Source of the DNA: Romanomermis culicivorax | Lineage: Eukaryota; Nematoda; Enoplea; Mermithida; Mermithidae | Length of the DNA: 64,000 nt | Direction of reading: 5' to 3' | Assembly: GCA_963922205.1 (NCBI GenBank) | Contig: CAWUHX010000084.1 | Coordinates: 744,001-808,000, forward strand | Shown: positions 1 to 10,635 of the stretch, in pieces | How positions within the stretch are numbered: position 1 is the first letter of the stretch | How the letters are laid out: each line of letters opens with the position of its first letter | The notes under the pieces: generated by a model | What the model was told of the DNA's origin: nothing | Database searches by the model: none | What the model saw: the letters and a program-made list of their open reading frames with translations, nothing else | Position numbers and translations under genes: made by a program

Positions 1-280
1 TAAAAAACAGACTATAGGTATTTTATAAACAAGACAAAGTATAGTTGACGTTTGTGAACTCTTCCGGAATTGTAGTAAGAAGATTCCTAAGAACTTATCT
101 CATATCCATGCTTAAAGTTCCGACGGATTGCACGCTTGAGTCGATTCAAAAATCAATATAAACACGTGTTGATTCGATAGGAGTTATTTGTTTATTCTTC
201 GGAACATAATGCAAGGTAGAATGATTTGTGGGATTTTCCTAATATAGCTGTATTTACTGTGAATCTTCGGAGATCAGAAG
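1..280. other. AT-rich sequence, nothing recognised
   Basis: No open frame, repeat end or RNA gene is visible before the first repeat begins at 281. Confidence 0.5.
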
Positions 281-686
281 CACTGTTTTTTTCCACATTT
301 GCACTATAATGTGGAAAAAAATCTGGAATGTGGAAAAAATTTTTGAGGTCTTTTCACATATGTGGAAGAAAAATTTGGGATTTTCATAATGAAAAGATGC
401 ATTTTGGTGCATTTTAGGAGGTCCAAATCTCAAAATTTTCCGGCGCTTTGCGCCGGTTATAACTTTAATAAGTTATAACCTTTAATAAGTTATAACTTAA
501 TCATCATTATTCATTAAGTAGCTCAGGCGCGGCTTTTATCATGTCTACCTTCATTTATCACTTAATCTATAATAGTTTTCATCATCTTAAACGTAGTATC
601 TCATGTTTTAATTGGTTATCTTCAACATTTTATTATAATATTTAATGAAGATTCGCATTTTTCCTTTTGAGAAAGATGAATACACG

Positions 687-2395
687 CAAGGCTGGAAAAA
701 ACCTAACCTAAAAAATTTTCAAATTTAGGTTTTAGGTTTTTTGCTAGGTTTTTTTAGGTTTTTTAGGTTTTTTCTAGGTTTTATATTTTGTATTGCCCTA
801 CAATCGCTTACAAGACTACTTTAAGCCATATGAATTCTGTAAAATTAATGATGAAAGGCTAGCACACCTTTTCATATCAAAATAATGAGTCAAATGAAGA
901 AAATTTATAAACTCAAAATTAAGTGCACAACACAACAACATAACGTTACAACTAAACACGACACACAAATCACAAAATCAAATGACCAACATTTATTTAG
1001 CTTTTATCACATATTTCAGTCTGCAGCATTATACCAATCAATCTCCTCGACGTTTCCGCCATCAGTTTCGTCGCCAGACTTCTCATTTTCAGCAATATTG
1101 TTGAGTTGATTCGAATTGGTTTTGATGAAAACCAGTTTTTCAACAGTCTCGGGATTCAATGAGTTGCGTAGTTTCGAATGGATGAATCCAAATGTCGAAA
1201 AATTTCTTTCTGACGAAGCACTTGAAGCAGCCATCGAAAATACTTTTATCGCTATTTCCTGCAACAGTGGCCATGAACGTCCATCGGTTAGCCAATATTC
1301 CAGCACCGATTTTTTCTCTTCAACCAGCATTTGATAGCGAAAAGATTTCTTTTGCTTTTGCTCGTTTGCCGATATGACGTATTCTGTAAGCTACGGTAGA
1401 TGGTCGCTTTCTGATCTTCAGATCCAGTGGCTTTTTTAATCCGAAAGTTCAATAAAAAATCTTCGATTTCTTCACGTAGATCTCGTTCCATTTTTTCTCC
1501 GACATATCTCGGATCCAAAATGTATCCCAAGCCGTGGGCGTCACCGTAAATAAATTGGAACCGACTTTTGATCAACGACTTGATGTAAGAAATTTCGGCC
1601 GCTTCAAGCATCTTTTCATCCGCTTCGCTGATCTCATATTTTTCTGGCAAGTCCAAAAAGCCGACGTAGACGTCCGATATTGGTAGAGAATCGTTTTGAA
1701 ATAGAACAATCAAGTCATCTATTGGAACAATAGAACAATCAAGTCATCTATTTCTTGTGATGGTTGACCATATTTTTGCAGTGCTTGCATTTTGCAGATT
1801 TCAGCTTTTGTGGATTTTCGTAATCAGTAAACCACGTCCACAAGTCAGATTTTGACCGTCCAACATTACTTGAAATAGAATGGTCGGCGTCAGTGCTGGC
1901 CACCGCCGTCGGTGTATCACTTTCCGAATCAATACAGATAATATTTTCGTCATCGGGATTTTGCATGTTTAGGGGCAAAAAGCAAAAATAGTAACTGCCT
2001 GAAATCAGATATATGCAAGGGCAATAATTGATATAGGTAGTTGACTTATTATAATAGAAAATGGGACAGTTGCATAGGTACTTGTAATAAAAAATAAGGC
2101 AAGGTACATACTATCACCTACGTATTTTCCAGTGTTTATGCATAGTACATCGATACTGTATAGGTAGATAGTTCAAACCATGAAGTAAATAGAAATGTTT
2201 TCCACAGGTAACATAAAAGGCTTTATCTGTGCTTTCCTATACCTCTAGTATGCTAAACATTAGGAAATATGCATTTTTTTACAGAATTTCCAAAAAACCT
2301 AAAAAACCTAAATCCCTAAAAAATCAGACCAACCTAGGTTTTTTAAAAAAACCTAAAAAACCTAGGTTGAAAAAAACCTATGTTTGCCAGCCCTG
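687..2395 (-). mobile_element. hAT-family DNA transposon, internally deleted, with 8-bp target duplication
   Basis: The ends are imperfect inverted repeats: CAAGGCTGG at 687 and CCAGCCCTG ending at 2395. They are flanked by an exact 8-bp duplication AATACACG at 679-686 and 2396-2403, the hallmark of hAT insertion. Both subterminal regions are filled with AACCTAAAAAACC-type motifs. The element is 1709 bp long and carries a broken transposase on the - strand. It inserted into repeat copy A, whose sequence resumes directly after the duplication. Confidence 0.9.
1016..1978 (-). pseudogene. hAT transposase remnant (BED finger plus C-terminal dimerisation domain)
   Basis: Read from 1978 leftward, the first piece (1978-1748) holds a BED-type zinc finger with a WTWF start, a C-x2-C pair and a closing NHHKK. 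The next frame (1713-1288) holds the hAT-typical LDPRYVG segment. A third frame (1330-1016) holds the C-terminal dimerisation region with SSASSERNFSTFG and LRNSLNPETVEKLVFI. A full hAT transposase is about 600 aa; here most of the central catalytic region is missing and the remaining pieces are out of frame with each other. A tandem duplication of about 29 bp at 1700-1752 lies near the deletion junction. The product cannot be an active transposase; the element would need help in trans. Confidence 0.85.
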
Positions 2396-2957
2396 AATAC
2401 ACGTCAAGTCTCTATGATTTATGATGCGATTATTTCTTTGCTAACGTAAAATCAATTCAAAAGCCTCTTTTTACTCATATTTTTCGACCAAGTTCATGAG
2501 AGTTTGCAAATAAATTATACAGATTTTAAAATTTTTCAAGTAAAATTCTAGAAATTACAACTCTTGAACACTAAATTGGAATCTAATTCTTGAAATAAAT
2601 GTTCGGAAAAATGATTTTCCAGCATCCCAGAGTTTCAATATACCGAAAAAATTTTCCGGCGCTTTGCGCCGGAAAGTACCTTCTTTTTTGGGCTTTCACT
2701 TGTCATCATAGAGGACTTGACCATTGATTTCTTGTGTAATTCAAGTCAATTATGCTCTTGGATAGTTTGCTAGAAAATTTGTTCAACAATGCTTGTAGAT
2801 TAGGCTTTTAAGTCGAACATTTCAATTTTTTCTCCAATTTTAATGAATTAACTTCTCTAAAAACACCGGAAGGCTTGAAAAAGCTCAAAAACAGTGCGAT
2901 AAAGTGTCTGTGAGCATTTTTAAGCCAAAAAACGAATTTTAAGACGAAAAAAAACTT

Positions 2958-3767
2958 GGCCAACCCAGTACCCAAAATCATTTACCCCCTCAACCCCCCC
3001 CCCCAGTTGGGAAAAAATTAAAAAAATTTGCCAAAAAGTGTATGTTTTTTGGCCTTTTTTGGGAAAAATTTCGACTTTTTCCTACCCCCCCCCCAAAATT
3101 TCGGATTTACCTCCCCCCCCCAACTGGTCGGAGGTCTTAAAGGTATGCTCCACATTTGCACTAACGTGGAAAAAAATCTGGAATGTGATCCCCAAACGTG
3201 ATCTGGTGCTGAGAATTAAGTCATCTGGAACCGAAGGCGTCTCATCCGATACCGAGTTGCATTGAGTTGAAGTGTTGAACCTATTGTCCAGGTGTGCATA
3301 CCTGTAAGAGGTCCGACCATGGGATGGGGGGCATACCTGTACTTGGGGGGGGGGGGACCCCCCAACTTGGCCAAACATGTACCCAAAATCACCCAACCCC
3401 CCCCCCCCCCAGTTTGGAAAAAATAAAAAAAATCTGCAAAAAAGTGTAAGGTAAAGTGGGGTGACTTTGATCAGGGGCGACATTGATCAGAGCATGGCAT
3501 TTGACAACCATGTGAGATCAGCAGGTCATTTTTGTTGTGTAGACAACCTCACAGCAGGGCTTGTCTACACAGCTAAAATGACAAAAAATGGCCTTTTTTG
3601 GGAAAAATTTCGATTTTTTTCGACCCCCCCCACAATTTTGGATTTACCCCCATCAACTGGTCGGAGGTCTTACACAGGTATGATGGGGTGGAGGGTAAAT
3701 CCAAAATTTTGGGGGTGGGGTGGGGGTCCTAACATTTCCAAAATTTTGGGAAGGGGGTCGAAAAAAC
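2958..3767. repeat. C-rich dispersed repeat, two tandem-like copies
   Basis: Two related units (about 2958-3150 and 3360-3680) share ACCCAAAATCA, long C runs, an AAAAAGTGTA block, a GGCCTTTTTTGGGAAAAATTTCGA block and an AACTGGTCGGAGGTCTTA end. The second unit carries about 140 extra bases at 3449-3587. Poly-C and poly-G runs of 8-15 bases occur at 2995-3010, 3086-3122, 3345-3362 and 3397-3412 and make this stretch error-prone. No gene is supported. Confidence 0.6.
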
Positions 3768-5101
3768 CAGGGTTGGCAAGGCTTTGGTTTTTTGGTTTTT
3801 TAAAAAAAACCAAAAAATTGGAAAATCTCTGGTTTTTTGTTTTTTTTTTGTTTTTTTCCAAAATCATTGGGAAACTGTTTTTTCACATTAGTCGATCTTC
3901 TAGGCATGTATTGGTGTCTATCTAAATTAACAAAACAATCAATTTAGTTGAATTGACTTCACTACAAAGTAGAAAAAAGTCGTATTTTTATGATACATTT
4001 CGCACTCAAAAGATGTGATATTAATCAATCGATATCCTTTCCTTTGCATCCATCTTGCAAGCACACATGTAGTACATGAGTTGCGTTTGCTATAATTTGC
4101 TCACTAAAAAATTGGACGCTAAATCTTTCGTAGAGTGTACTCCGACCATACGGGGTGACATCCATTGATCCATATCAAAATTTTACAAAATATGATTGAG
4201 TATAATAATCCCGAATTTATTGTTACGGTAAGCTTTTTAATTTTCTTATCTCGAAATTTCGAAATATAAATGAGACAACAATAATGAAATTTTGTACAGA
4301 TCAGTTAAGCATACTGTAGGTTAACAAAGAGAAGAGCTTTCGAGTGGCTCATTTTTATGTGACTTGACGTCGCTACTAAGTAGAAAAAATCTTGCAAAAA
4401 TATGTATATCTATGCAAGCGAGAATAGTATATATAATAAGACCCATTTGCTGTAGTTATAGCTTGCAGACAGGTTTGAAAAGCAAAAATTAGGAAACATC
4501 TGAAATGTCTATGTGTGACCTACAACTGCAGTTTGTAATATTAATAACATATGTAATAATCTATCAATTTAAACCCTCTTATCGAAAACGGTATTGTGTC
4601 ATTTCAACTTTTCTGTGCATATGTATATATGTGATGCATTGATAAAATTCTGTAGTTGATTTCTTTTGAGTCTTTATTACTTACATTGTGTATTGTTCTT
4701 TATTTGTAATTTTTCTTCTTTTCCTTGAATTTGCCCCTTACATATCGCATGCTCTGTTCCATTTTTGCTTTTCCTATGTTCTTCACTCATAGTTTCTTTC
4801 TTATGTGCCCACTATTACTGTATTTCTATTGCTATAATAGGGATTTCCTATAGCATAAAATAATGACACTTCCGATAAGATTAATAGTTCTAGCTGCCAT
4901 TTTAAGGCTCCCTAACTAGTCTTAGATGATACATGGAGCTTCCAGCAGTTTTTCACATAGTTAGTTCGATGTACCAAACATTCTAAAGAATTAAACCAGA
5001 AAAAAACCATAGAAAAAACCAAAAAACCATTAAAAAACCATGAAAAACCACTAAAAAACCAAAAAATCGAAATTTCAAAAGTCTGGTTTTTGCCAACCCT
5101 G
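3768..5101. mobile_element. Non-autonomous hAT-like element
   Basis: The ends CAGGGTTGGCAA at 3768 and TTGCCAACCCTG ending at 5101 are inverted repeats. The flanking 8-mers GAAAAAAC and AAAAAAAC differ at one base, consistent with a hAT target duplication in an A-rich site. Subterminal regions are runs of AACCAAAAAACC motifs. The 1.3-kb interior is AT-rich and encodes no recognisable protein. Confidence 0.7.
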
Positions 5102-5217
5102 AAAAAAACCCCAAAAAAGTCGAAAAAATTTCTAAAATTTCCCCAAAAAAGGCCAAAAAAGCCATTTTTTTCCGCATTTTTTCCAATTTTTCCGAGTTTG
5201 CGGGGGGTGGTTCGGCA

Positions 5218-5981
5218 CACTTTTTTTTTCTACGAATGTGGAAAGGTTCAAATTTTTTTCCCCATGTGGAAAAAATTTTTTTCTGGTCCTCGTTTTTCGC
5301 TTGAAAATGCTCATAAGCGCTTTATTTAAGTGTTTTTGAGCTTTTTAAAGCATTCTGATAATCATTCTGATCATATATCTCAAAAATTAGATTTAAATTT
5401 TGTGTTCATAGATCGTTATTTCTAGAAATTTATCATTCGAAAAATTTTAAAACCATCAATTTGTTTGTAACCTTTCATAAATTTAGCCGAAAAGCAATGA
5501 GTCAGAAGTGTAGAAATTTTTCAAAAATTCTTCCATGAAGCTTTTGAATTGAATTTACGTTAAGAAAACAACAAACGCTTCAAAAAGTTGACAAAGTTGA
5601 CGTGTTGATCTTTCTCAAAAAAATCTATGAAGGAAAAAATGCAGATCTCCATTAAATATAGCGATATAATATGCAAGTTAGCAAATTACACATTAAATAA
5701 TACGTTTGAGATGATGAAAACTATTGAAGATTAAATGTAAGTGAAGGTAGACATGCTAAAAGCCGCGCCTGAGCTTGGTAATAATAATGATTATTAAAGT
5801 TATTACCGGTGCGAAGCGCCGGAAAATTTTGAGATTTGGACCTCCTGAAATGCACCAAAATGCATCTTTTCAATATGAAAACCCAAAATTTTTCTTCTAC
5901 ATTTGTGGAAAGACCTCAAAAAATTTTTCCACATTTCAGATTTTTTTCCACATTGTAATGCAAATGTGGAAAAAAACAGTG
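5218..5981. repeat. GGCGC-core non-autonomous element, copy B (inverted to copy A)
   Basis: The element runs from CACTTTTTTTTTC at about 5218 to GAAAAAAACAGTG at 5981, with flanking 8-mers GTTCGGCA and GTTGGGTA (6 of 8 match). Its reverse complement follows copy A through the TGCATTTTGGTGCATTT block, the GGCGC palindrome near 5813 and the GCCGCGCCTGAGC block near 5762. It is about 760 bp and non-coding. Confidence 0.7.
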
Positions 5982-6838
5982 GTTGGGTATAGGGTTGATC
6001 AAGTTGGGGCTTGGGGTCCCGACATTTGTATATAGGGTTCGACCAAGTTGGGGGTGGGGGTCCACCCCCCCAATTACAGGTATGCTGGTATGCCAGGCCG
6101 GGTAGTCACAACTGCTACTTATCGACTGCCGAGACCTTTGTTCAATTGATCGTTGCTTGGGCAATTAGAATTAGGCTCAGTACTAGGCTTAGGCCTAGAC
6201 TCTGGCTTAGGCTCGATTCACTTATGTGTATATTCTGTATATAGTGTAGATAAGTTCCGGCACTAAACTTTATAAGCACCGTAGGAACTTGAAATGTGAT
6301 TAGGTACATAAATTTTTTCTTCAAACGCGCTTAAAATTTCATTAAAATAATACGAAAAATTTACGGCTATTTCTGCGGATGATCCACTGGAAATTTAGTT
6401 TTCAAAAAGTGCAACTTTTTGGGCAGAAACAAGTTTGAAATGGTCTAATATGTACGATGCTCTTAAGTATAATAAATCATTCAAGAGTTTTATAAATCAA
6501 GTTTATAACAGAATGTATGAAAAATTTTTGTAAACTTTTTTTCTTCTTTTTTGGCTTTCAACTAAGTAGGCTTATTATAAGTATGGCTTAGAATTATAAG
6601 ATTATGAGGCTTGTAGGTTAGATACTTTATGATGTATTTGTGCATGCACTGCAAGCTGAGACTTAGGCTTCGTTTAAGAAGCTTCTAACTAAATTTGTCA
6701 ATCTTTTCAAAGGTCAAACATACAGTTTAATCTAGTTTGATCTTTGAAGTTATATGTTTTCAAAAATTAGGGGTTTTTTTGGCGGAAAAATCGGGGTTTT
6801 TCAAGGCGGCTACTTGGCAACACTGAAACATTTCTTCA
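5982..6838. other. Intergenic repeats, no gene
   Basis: Two near-copies of AGGGTTGATCAAGTTGGGG occur at 5990-6075, followed by a G-run/C-run hairpin. TTAGGCT-like short tandem motifs fill 6165-6215. Near 6824 a possible hAT-type end (GGCAACACTG) is seen without a partner. No coding signal is visible. Confidence 0.5.
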
Positions 6839-7841
6839 CAGTGTTTTTTTGTGCACGGACATTTGTACCAATTGGCACAAGGAGCCTAAAGATTGTTGCC
6901 AATGGCACAAATAAATTTTTCACCATAAAAACATACTGAAAAACCTTAAAAAAGTTTTATGCCAAAAGTTTGATAAAAACATGACCAGAGAATAGAGATA
7001 AGTACTTACACACACCGCAGTTTTTTTGTGCACGGACATTTGTGCCAATTGGCACAAAGGGCCAAAAAAATTGTGCCAATAGCACAAAAAATTTTTTTCA
7101 CCATAAAAATATACCGAAAACCTCCAAAAAGTTTTATGCCAAAAGTTTGATAAAAAGATAGGAAGTAAAGATACTTCCACCGCACTAATTTGCATAAAAA
7201 TCGTGCCAACAAACCTATTTTATCAAACGGCGTCAGTAAAACTGATCGAGATAACGGTTAAAACGAGTCGAAAAGAAGTCGAATGCTGCGAGAATTCAGA
7301 TATTTTTACAGAATTTGTCAGGAAGTTTATATTTTTCTTTTACGGCTACGAATTTCTTCCTAACAGTGATGTAAAGATTAAATTAAGGATGTCGATAATT
7401 GTTTTCTCCTGAAAAAAACGAAGTCGAAAGTCGCGTCGCGTAAATTTTTGGCTGAAATATTGTGCCAACGTCAATTTTTCTATTCGAATCAAACACCAAA
7501 CAAAAAATTTCGATTCCCAATGCCACTGATTGAACAGAGAAAGTTAAGGATTTATATTCATTCACCAGTCATTGACAATCCCAATGTCTGTCACGATAAT
7601 ATAAATGAACTATTTGAATAGAATTCGTTTGCGTTCGAGACAAATGAAAATAGTTAATATTATACTCATTGACGTGACTCGGGAGAAAATTTTTCGTTTC
7701 CAGCCCCTAAAATGACTAAAAATCAAGGAAACTAAGCCTCAGACCAGTCAAGAAATTTGTGCCAATTGGCACAAACGCTCAAAATTTTTTGTGCTATTCG
7801 AAATTTTTAAAAGCATGTTGTTTTGGCACAAAAAAACACGG
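6839..7841. mobile_element. Candidate non-autonomous element with GTGCCAATTGGCAC palindromes
   Basis: The left end CAGTGTTTTTTTGTGC (6839) and the right end GCACAAAAAAACACGG (ending 7841) are inverted. Flanking 8-mers TTTCTTCA and CATCTTCA share six bases. A unit of about 175 bp is repeated in tandem (6839-7013 and 7014-7185), and the 18-bp palindrome TTGTGCCAATTGGCACAA occurs exactly at 7040-7057 and 7757-7774. No protein is recognised inside. The end assignment is tentative. Confidence 0.5.
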
Positions 7842-8279
7842 CATCTTCACACCACGTATTTTTCTTTGCATACAGCAACCAAATATCGTGCTGTGCAACC
7901 AAATTTTTTGTGTGAAGTTGCGCAGTGCACCTTGAAGCCTGACTGTCCTTTTGATTAGGTTACAAGGTTTCCTGTACGGAGATGCAGTTTTATGCGTTAT
8001 TTATTATAAAAAAATATTGAAAATTTTTCAGCGCTTCGCGCCGGATTTCAATCAATAGTTGTGCGCGGTGCGGTTAGAATTCTAGCTAATGCTTATAGCT
8101 TTTAATAATCAACATATATTATAGATAAATGTTTGATCCTGTGGGAATTTGACTCGGTTATTTTCCCAAAATCTTTTTTGCGATCTTTGAAAAAATTTTG
8201 ACTTTTGTGTGAATGAAACGTTCTGAGTCTGAGTAGAAATTCTTGCTAGTTGAAGAATGCAAATTCTGGGTTGCTTGTA
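7842..8279. other. Intergenic, fragment of a GGCGC-type repeat
   Basis: A degenerate GCGCTTCGCGCCGG palindrome lies near 8031. Otherwise the sequence is AT-rich without any gene signal. Confidence 0.45.
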
Positions 8280-9740
8280 TAATTTTTGAATTGTAGATTG
8301 CCCGACTGAAAATTCATTGAATTCACTGAAAAATTAAACCTTCTGTCTAGGAAATAAAAGTTCAAAACATTCATTTTCTAGCATTCTAGAATATCCAAAT
8401 CCAAATAAACTCAAAAAAACTCCAATCAACGTTTTCATTTTCTCTCCAAAACTCAGAAAATTGGGTTTCAAAAGTCTTGAACCGACCCGAATCAAATGAA
8501 ATGCAAGAAAACTAGCTTTTGATGGTTTTTCCGATGTAATTAAGCGAGTTTATCGATTTTACAGTGAGCAACCAAAAATTTATCTGTGTAACCGAAATTT
8601 TCCTTCAAGTTACACATTGCAATGCAACCTGGCTTGTGCAAATAAAATTCTGCTTCACATTCTGTATTTTTCGCCTAATCGGTGTTTTTCGTGGAAAAAT
8701 CTGGCCATGGAGAAATAATTTCGGAATTCGAAGTAAGAAATTTGCTTCTTGGAAGATCAAAACCTCAAAATTCTTTGATATTGCGTCTAAGTATTTGACG
8801 AAAATTCTGATTTTTTTAAATTTTTTTGCGGCCATTAAAAATTTTTGAACTATGCGAACATGATTTTTTCGCATTCGATGAATAATTGAAACACCAACAG
8901 TTTAGGAGAGTGACAGATGTTCTTGCTGGTTGAAAAATCCAAATTTTTAGTTGCTTGTCCGATTTTCTAATTTTAATTGCATGCTTTCAAAATGATTTAC
9001 TGCATTTGTCCGACTATGAAAAATGATTGAATTGACCGCCAAATTAGGACACTTATCCGGCAGATTCATTTTCCGGAATTCTAGAATATCAAATATCCGG
9101 AAAAAATTTCGGCGCTATAAGTTTTGCTTTTATTAACTTTTTGATGATTTTCGTTCAAAAATTGACATTTTTCAAAAAAATTGACATCTTCCAGTATTTT
9201 TCCGACCAAAAATATGGGGGTGCCTCAGGGTTTTTTCGGTTTTTTCTCGATAGGCCATTTGGCTCCTAAGGTCAAAATTTTACAGACCAATAGGAATTTC
9301 AACAAACCAAAACTAAAAAGTTTGTAAATAAATGTGGTATAGTAAAAAACAATGTTTTTTCAACAAATTTAGTCAAAAACACTCCTCGAAATCACAGTAG
9401 AAGCCCACATAACAGATCAATCATTTTTAATACATTCTCAATCACACACAGAATAATAAGGCTCACGAATGAGATCACTCATTATTCAAATCAATCATTA
9501 GGGTTTTTTGCACAAGCCAGATTGATCTGTAACTTGGGGGAAAATTTGGTTTAGTTGCTCACTCTAAAAGTGATAAATTCGCTTAATTTCATCAGAAAAA
9601 TAATTAAAATGTACTTCCCTTGTTTTCCATTCACTTCGCCTCAGTTCCTGACTTTTAAAATTGAATTTCTTGAGTTTTGGGTGAGAAATCAAAAGTCCGG
9701 CTAAAGTAACTTGTTCGATGCCCAGCGCCGAAAAATTTGG
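8280..9740. repeat. Long inverted repeat flanking an AT-rich core
   Basis: The left arm (about 8430-8645) and the right arm (about 9500-9720) match when one is reversed. Shared landmarks in order are AATTAAGCGA, AGTGAGCAAC, a CAAGTTACA block and GGCTTGTGCAAA. A separate direct similarity links 8240-8400 with 8920-9080 (TTCTTGCT.GTTGAA and ATTCTAGAATATC blocks). This looks like an old foldback element or two nested ones. No protein is visible. Confidence 0.55.
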
Positions 9741-10635
9741 ATTTCGAGGCCTCTAAAATGTCGGAAAATGCATTTTTTAGCACATTCTACCGCGACTGGC
9801 GATGACCGATATTTTCACCATTTGATTCGCGGAAGAGGTCAAATATTTTACCTCCATTTTGGATCTTATATATCTGGAGTCAGTAATTTACCAATCACAA
9901 TTATTCATCAAAGGCGATTGTTTTCACATGATCTATAACATAAAAAAGCCCGATAGGTATTTTACTTCGGACTTGATCTCCGGCGCTTAGCACTGATAGA
10001 AAATTTTAGATTATGATATTCTATAGCGTTGGAAAATGCACTTTTAATATATTTTCCTGCATGAAGGGTCTATTTTTCAGCGAATTCAACGTGTTTTCTA
10101 TGGAGCGAACTAAAATTCAAAAATTAGGCAAGCAACAATGAATCTGAATGGCTTCTTGAAATAGCAATAATCTCTGCTATTTTGATAGCAATAACCTTTT
10201 AATAGCTTTTTTAATAGCAAAATTTTTTTTAATAGCAAAAATTTTAATAGCAAAATAGCAATAACCTCTGCTATATTAAAATGCACAAAAATGCACATTT
10301 TCGACCTCGATCTCCAAAATTTGTCCGCCATTCAGCGGAAGAGTCGTAAATTTTTTCGCATTCCCTAATTTTTTTACAAAGAACAAAAAACAGTGATTGA
10401 ATTTTTGCAGTGTAAATGAGTTATAAATGAGTTCTACACGTTATAACTTACTCTTTTTGGTTTTGGTTTTCAATCAGGGGAGACGTACGATGAGTTTCTG
10501 ATTTTATTTAATAAGCTGATTAGGCAAACTTCTTATCATATTTTCTTGAAAGGTACAGATTCTGTTTTTACGCATCTCGCTTCCTTTTGTTCAGCCTTCT
10601 GGAATCAGTCCCATTTGACTATACTCAATTCACTG
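9741..10635. other. Intergenic, degenerate repeats and AATAGCAA low-complexity tract
   Basis: Fragments of the GGCGC repeat family occur near 9722, 9980 and 10028. A low-complexity AATAGCAA tract fills 10140-10270. The stretch just before 10636 is presumably the Rab10 leader and promoter, but no clear promoter motif was found. Confidence 0.45.

Larger units (their letters stand above)
281..2957. repeat. GGCGC-core non-autonomous element, copy A (interrupted by a hAT)
   Basis: The left end at 281 reads CACTGTTTTTTTCCACATTT, the same end (inverted) as copy B at 5218-5981. Inside lies a palindrome CCGGCGCTTTGCGCCGG near 440 and again near 2655. The body 281-686 continues at 2404-2957 after an inserted hAT element, and the joined order matches the uninterrupted relatives at 11.9-12.7 kb and, inverted, 5.2-6.0 kb. 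The right end is lost where C-rich repeat sequence starts near 2958. No protein is encoded. Confidence 0.7.

Noticed and set aside
438..456. GGCGC palindromes as CRISPR or REP-type repeats
   Set aside because: Copies are kilobases apart inside transposon-like bodies in a eukaryote; no spacer pattern.
7203..7565. Small overlapping frames on both strands
   Set aside because: They lie inside the palindromic repeat element and show no protein features.
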